Made by a program: the position numbers and the translations under genes. Below are positions 5,656 through 8,016 of a stretch of DNA of 8,016 nucleotides, piece after piece. The stretch is from positions 1 through 8,016 of the forward strand of contig JAICSL010000065.1 of the NCBI GenBank assembly GCA_025936955.1, in the 5' to 3' direction. This DNA is from Nitrososphaeraceae archaeon. Lineage in GTDB: Archaea; Thermoproteota; Nitrososphaeria; Nitrososphaerales; Nitrososphaeraceae. The notes under the pieces are model-generated. The model was given only the letters and a program-made list of their open reading frames with translations, was not told the DNA's origin and made no database searches. Each line of letters begins with the position of its first letter. Position 1 is the stretch's first letter.

Positions 5656-5946
5656 GCTATATTCTGTATTGACATAGAGCTAGGCATAATTAATCTTTCT
5701 AGTCATACCTGTGTCATAATTGTAAGCACATGTAGGTCAAATCTATCTATCGTAATTATTATATTAAAAACTGTAAGTTACAGTAGCGGAGAAAGGATAT
5801 ATCTATAGATAGAAAAATCGATTTGATAATTCGCTTCTAATTAATTTAGTGAATCTATTATATGCATTTAAAGGTATTTACTTTTAATCAATATTGAAAT
5901 GATCTAATACTAGATATCCAGTATGTAATAGTCCAAATTTATCCGC
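5656..5946. other. Intergenic region with small palindromes upstream of the cupredoxin gene
   Basis: This gap between glmS (3' end) and the cupredoxin gene (5' end) shows no coding frame I believe. It contains CTGTAAGTTACAG (5771-5783, six-base arms around a single G) and TATCTATAGATA (5800-5811, perfect). Both lie about 115-155 bases before the cupredoxin ATG, too far upstream for a TATA-blocking operator but possible as activator sites. The minus-strand element AGATTAATTATGC (5684-5696) is the best TATA candidate. The longer inverted repeat next to the glmS stop is listed separately. Confidence 0.35.
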
Positions 5947-5977
5947 TGTTCAAGGGACACATCTGGGTCCTTGAACA
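5947..5977 (-). terminator. Stem-loop just after the glmS stop codon (3' UTR or terminator)
   Basis: TGTTCAAGG (5947-5955) and CCTTGAACA (5969-5977) are perfect nine-base inverted repeats around a 13-base loop; with one bulged G the stem can reach eleven pairs (GGAC with GTCC). On the glmS transcript the hairpin begins eight bases after the TAG at 5985-5987. It is far more GC-rich than its surroundings. No U-run follows it on the minus strand, and archaeal termination usually depends on U-runs rather than hairpins, so it may protect the mRNA 3' end or be a regulatory structure rather than a classic terminator. Confidence 0.5.
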
Positions 5978-5984
5978 CCTATTG

Positions 5985-7751
5985 CTATTTAACTGTTACA
6001 GATTTAGCTAGATTTCTAGGATAATCAGGATCAGCATTTTTCTTGAGTGCAAGAAAATATGCTAAAATCTGTAAGGGAATCACCTCAACTAACGGGTAAA
6101 GTAATTCACTGACTTTTGGTATTTTTATAAACTGATCGTAAAGATGATTTTCACTATCAGAGATCCCGATTACCTTTGCACCTCGTGATTTTATTTCATG
6201 AGCGTTCGAAATAGTATCATTGAAAGTAGCGTCAGATGGATTGATTACTATTACAACTGTATTTAGATCCACCAATGCCAATGGTCCGTGTTTCAATTCA
6301 CCCGCTGCTATACCTTCTGCATGAACATATGCTAATTCTTTTAATTTTAGTGCACCTTCAAGTGCTAGGGGATAGTGTACAGATCGTCCTAGAAGATAGA
6401 TATCTCTAACATCTTTCATATTATTGGCTATTTCTGCAATTTTGTATTCGTTATCAAGCACAAATTCTATTGCACTTATTAATTCTTTATTTTTGTGGAC
6501 AAAGCCAATGCAATTATTACATAAATTATCTGCAATATGGTATATTAGTGAAACCTGTCCAGTGAAACTTTTGGTTGCAGCAACCCCAATTTCTGGTCCA
6601 CAATTTACACCAAGTGATGAATCACTAATTCTTGCCAATGAAGAAGTTTGAATATTGACGACTGAAAGTATCTTGGCTCCCTTTTGTTTAGCTGTTTTAA
6701 CAGACTGCAAAACATCAGAGGATTCACCACTTTGAGAAATTGCAATTAATACAGAGTTATTATCAATAAGGTCATGTACGTATTGGAATTCACTAGACAA
6801 TATGGTTTCAACGCGGATTTTAGCAAATTTGGCAAAGATCTGTTTTGCAATCAGTGCAGAATTATAACTTGTTCCACTTCCTGTGATGTATACACTTTTT
6901 GCATTCAATATAATATCGCAAAAATTTTGCATCCTATCAATATTCTGAGTGCCTGCCTGAATAATAGTACTAGTTTGTTCATGAATCTCCTTCAAAGTGT
7001 AGTGCGCATACTTGCCTTTGTCAGCAGCCCCTAGTTCCCAAGCCACTTGCGTGATAGGACGTTTTACGGGAAGACCGTTAAAATCAAACAATTGTAATTC
7101 TCCTCCGTCGATAATTGCAATGTCTTGATTATCTAGGAAAATGGCTCTATCTGTATGTTCTAAAAATCCAAGAACATCACTTGAGATGAAGTATCCTTCA
7201 TCAAGGATTCCAATTATGAGTGGTTCATCATATCTAGCTCCTCCAATAACGCCATCTTCAAATATTGCGACAAAGGCATAGGCTCCTTGTAACCTTTTAC
7301 AAGTTTTTATGATCGCCTCTTTTACATCCTTACTATCTAAATAATATATTTCCAGTAAATGTGCAATAACTTCGCTATCTGTCTGACTTTTAAAAGTATG
7401 GCCTAGATTGGTTATTTCTTCCTTTAATTCCATGTAGTTTTCAATAATTCCATTATGAACAACTGCTATATCGTTAGTACACGCGGTATGAGGATGAGCA
7501 TTACTATTTACAACTCCTCCATGAGTGGCCCATCGAGTGTGACCGATACCTATCTGGCCAGGCAATTTTCCCAGATTGAACAGTTTATTTACCTCCACAA
7601 CTCTGCCCACCCCCTTTCGCATAAGGATTTTGCCTTCATTACTTGTAGCTACCCCTACGCTATCGTAACCTCTATACTCCATTCGTTTCAGACTTTCTAC
7701 TATCAAAGGAGCTGCATCCAGCTTTCCTCTATATCCTATAATCGAACACAC
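5985..7751 (-). CDS. glmS: Glutamine--fructose-6-phosphate aminotransferase (isomerizing)
   Basis: Makes glucosamine-6-phosphate and glutamate from fructose-6-phosphate and glutamine, the entry step to UDP-GlcNAc for glycans. 588 residues, slightly shorter than the 609 of E. coli and normal for the family. The class II glutamine amidotransferase domain (about 2-220) begins with the nucleophile Cys2 in MCSIIGYRG and contains GHTRWATHG (70-78), HNGIIEN (100-105 region) and QTDSE (123-127). A linker with HYTLKEIHEQ (250-259) leads to two SIS sugar-isomerase domains: GSGTSYNS (291-298) with SQSGESSDV (339-347), and LGRSVHYPLALEGALKLKEL (454-473) with AAGELKHGPLAL (482-493). It ends PRNLAKSVTVK, where Lys583 matches the lysine that forms the Schiff base with fructose-6-phosphate. 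The start is GTG; the need for Cys at position 2 fixes it. It is a single gene here, with no glmM or glmU nearby. No bacterial-type glmS ribozyme is evident upstream. Confidence 0.97.
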   Translation of the reverse strand: MCSIIGYRGKLDAAPLIVESLKRMEYRGYDSVGVATSNEGKILMRKGVGRVVEVNKLFNLGKLPGQIGIGHTRWATHGGVVNSNAHPHTACTNDIAVVHNGIIENYMELKEEITNLGHTFKSQTDSEVIAHLLEIYYLDSKDVKEAIIKTCKRLQGAYAFVAIFEDGVIGGARYDEPLIIGILDEGYFISSDVLGFLEHTDRAIFLDNQDIAIIDGGELQLFDFNGLPVKRPITQVAWELGAADKGKYAHYTLKEIHEQTSTIIQAGTQNIDRMQNFCDIILNAKSVYITGSGTSYNSALIAKQIFAKFAKIRVETILSSEFQYVHDLIDNNSVLIAISQSGESSDVLQSVKTAKQKGAKILSVVNIQTSSLARISDSSLGVNCGPEIGVAATKSFTGQVSLIYHIADNLCNNCIGFVHKNKELISAIEFVLDNEYKIAEIANNMKDVRDIYLLGRSVHYPLALEGALKLKELAYVHAEGIAAGELKHGPLALVDLNTVVIVINPSDATFNDTISNAHEIKSRGAKVIGISDSENHLYDQFIKIPKVSELLYPLVEVIPLQILAYFLALKKNADPDYPRNLAKSVTVK

Positions 7752-7764
7752 GCTATAATATTTG

Positions 7765-7781
7765 AAGAAGCTTCTTAAAAT
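7765..7781 (-). promoter_or_regulatory. glmS promoter candidate with 12-bp palindrome
   Basis: AAGAAGCTTCTT at 7765-7776 is a perfect palindrome 14-25 bases before the glmS GTG (7751). The minus strand reads ATTTTAAG just before and into it (about 7775-7782), centred near 7779, the correct distance for a TATA box of a leaderless glmS mRNA. The palindrome would then lie between TATA and the start of transcription, a common operator position in archaea. No Shine-Dalgarno motif precedes the GTG. Inferred from position and symmetry only. Confidence 0.4.
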
Positions 7782-8016
7782 GATTATTAAAACAATTACT
7801 TACCATTATGAATTTTAATATAATAATATTTGCTCAACTGGTAAAAGCAAACAATAACTCTAAGCACCACTAAATAATAATATATAACAATTAATGTGAC
7901 AAGTACATTGAAAAAAAAAATCCTTGTGTATGAAAATAACGGCATATTATTAGGAAAAAAAATATCGGTCTTAGACTAAACTGAACAAATTCGAGTCTTA
8001 TATAAAACGATAGCTT
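7782..8016. other. AT-rich non-coding right flank with A-tracts and a TATA-like element
   Basis: No gene is visible. TTTGCT/AGCAAA (7829-7834 and 7846-7851) makes a weak six-base stem. Two A-tracts, 7911-7920 (ten A) and 7955-7962 (eight A), are U-runs on the minus-strand RNA and could end a leftward transcript entering from beyond the window. TTATATAAAA at 7998-8007 is the best TATA-like sequence here; rightward it would serve a gene starting past the edge, and leftward it would give glmS a leader of over 200 bases. A minus-strand frame is open from the right edge to a stop at 7891-7893 (41 codons) but is dominated by Phe from the poly-T runs and does not look coding. Confidence 0.4.

Noticed and set aside
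5399..5677. Plus-strand open frame opposite the cupredoxin membrane helices
   Set aside because: It is complementary to the helix-coding region and has no independent motif or promoter.
6424..7778. Three plus-strand open frames opposite glmS (6424-6651, 6774-7034, 7455-7778)
   Set aside because: All are antisense to conserved glmS domains; none has a recognisable domain or start signal.
7966..8005. Possible tRNA T-arm (TTCGAGT near 7990)
   Set aside because: The flanking bases do not pair as a T-stem and no anticodon or acceptor arm could be built around it.
7752..8016. A glmS ribozyme/riboswitch upstream of glmS
   Set aside because: That element is bacterial and has a GC-rich pseudoknotted core; this flank is AT-rich with only weak stems.

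Overview
The window looks like a piece of an AT-rich archaeal chromosome, most likely from an ammonia-oxidising thaumarchaeon (Nitrososphaeria; a Nitrosocosmicus- or Nitrososphaera-like genome is my best guess). The reasons are: an archaeal-type aspartyl-tRNA synthetase preceded by a short NusA/KH-like gene of the kind I recall from thaumarchaea; a membrane-anchored blue-copper (cupredoxin) domain; a single-domain JAMM peptidase; few convincing Shine-Dalgarno sites; and TATA-like elements about 25 bases before several starts, as expected for leaderless archaeal mRNAs. The organism call is inferred from gene content, not from a marker such as rRNA. No rRNA, tRNA, CRISPR array, insertion sequence or integrase was seen.

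Layout, left to right. Bases 1-53 hold the first codons of a family 2 glycosyltransferase on the minus strand, cut by the window edge. Bases 403-744 (minus) encode a small exported, cysteine-containing protein of unknown function. Bases 1075-2022 (minus) encode an OppD/DppD-type peptide ABC transporter ATPase with no permease or second ATPase in the window. Then come two plus-strand genes in a tight pair: a NusA/KH-like protein with a degenerate zinc knuckle (2241-2759) and aspS (2772-4052). The 3' end of aspS overlaps by 11 bases the 3' end of a convergent JAMM metallopeptidase gene (4042-4479, minus). Next, on the minus strand, are a five-helix membrane protein with a C-terminal cupredoxin domain (4849-5655) and glmS (5985-7751). 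Bases 7752-8016 are non-coding as far as I can see and hold the glmS promoter region.

How the genes relate. aspS and its partner belong to the information-processing core and are probably co-transcribed. GlmS supplies glucosamine-6-phosphate for UDP-GlcNAc, and the glycosyltransferase at the left edge probably makes a lipid-linked sugar, so both may feed surface glycosylation, although they are far apart and not an operon. The cupredoxin membrane protein fits the copper-based electron carriers of ammonia-oxidising archaea. Intergenic spaces are long (about 320-360 bases) and carry several perfect inverted repeats, the most interesting being a stem-loop directly after glmS, a pair of mutually exclusive hairpins upstream of the JAMM gene, and palindromes in the promoter regions of glmS and of the ABC ATPase. 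I see no convincing evidence of a wholly new multi-gene system; the findings are unusual details of otherwise recognisable genes.
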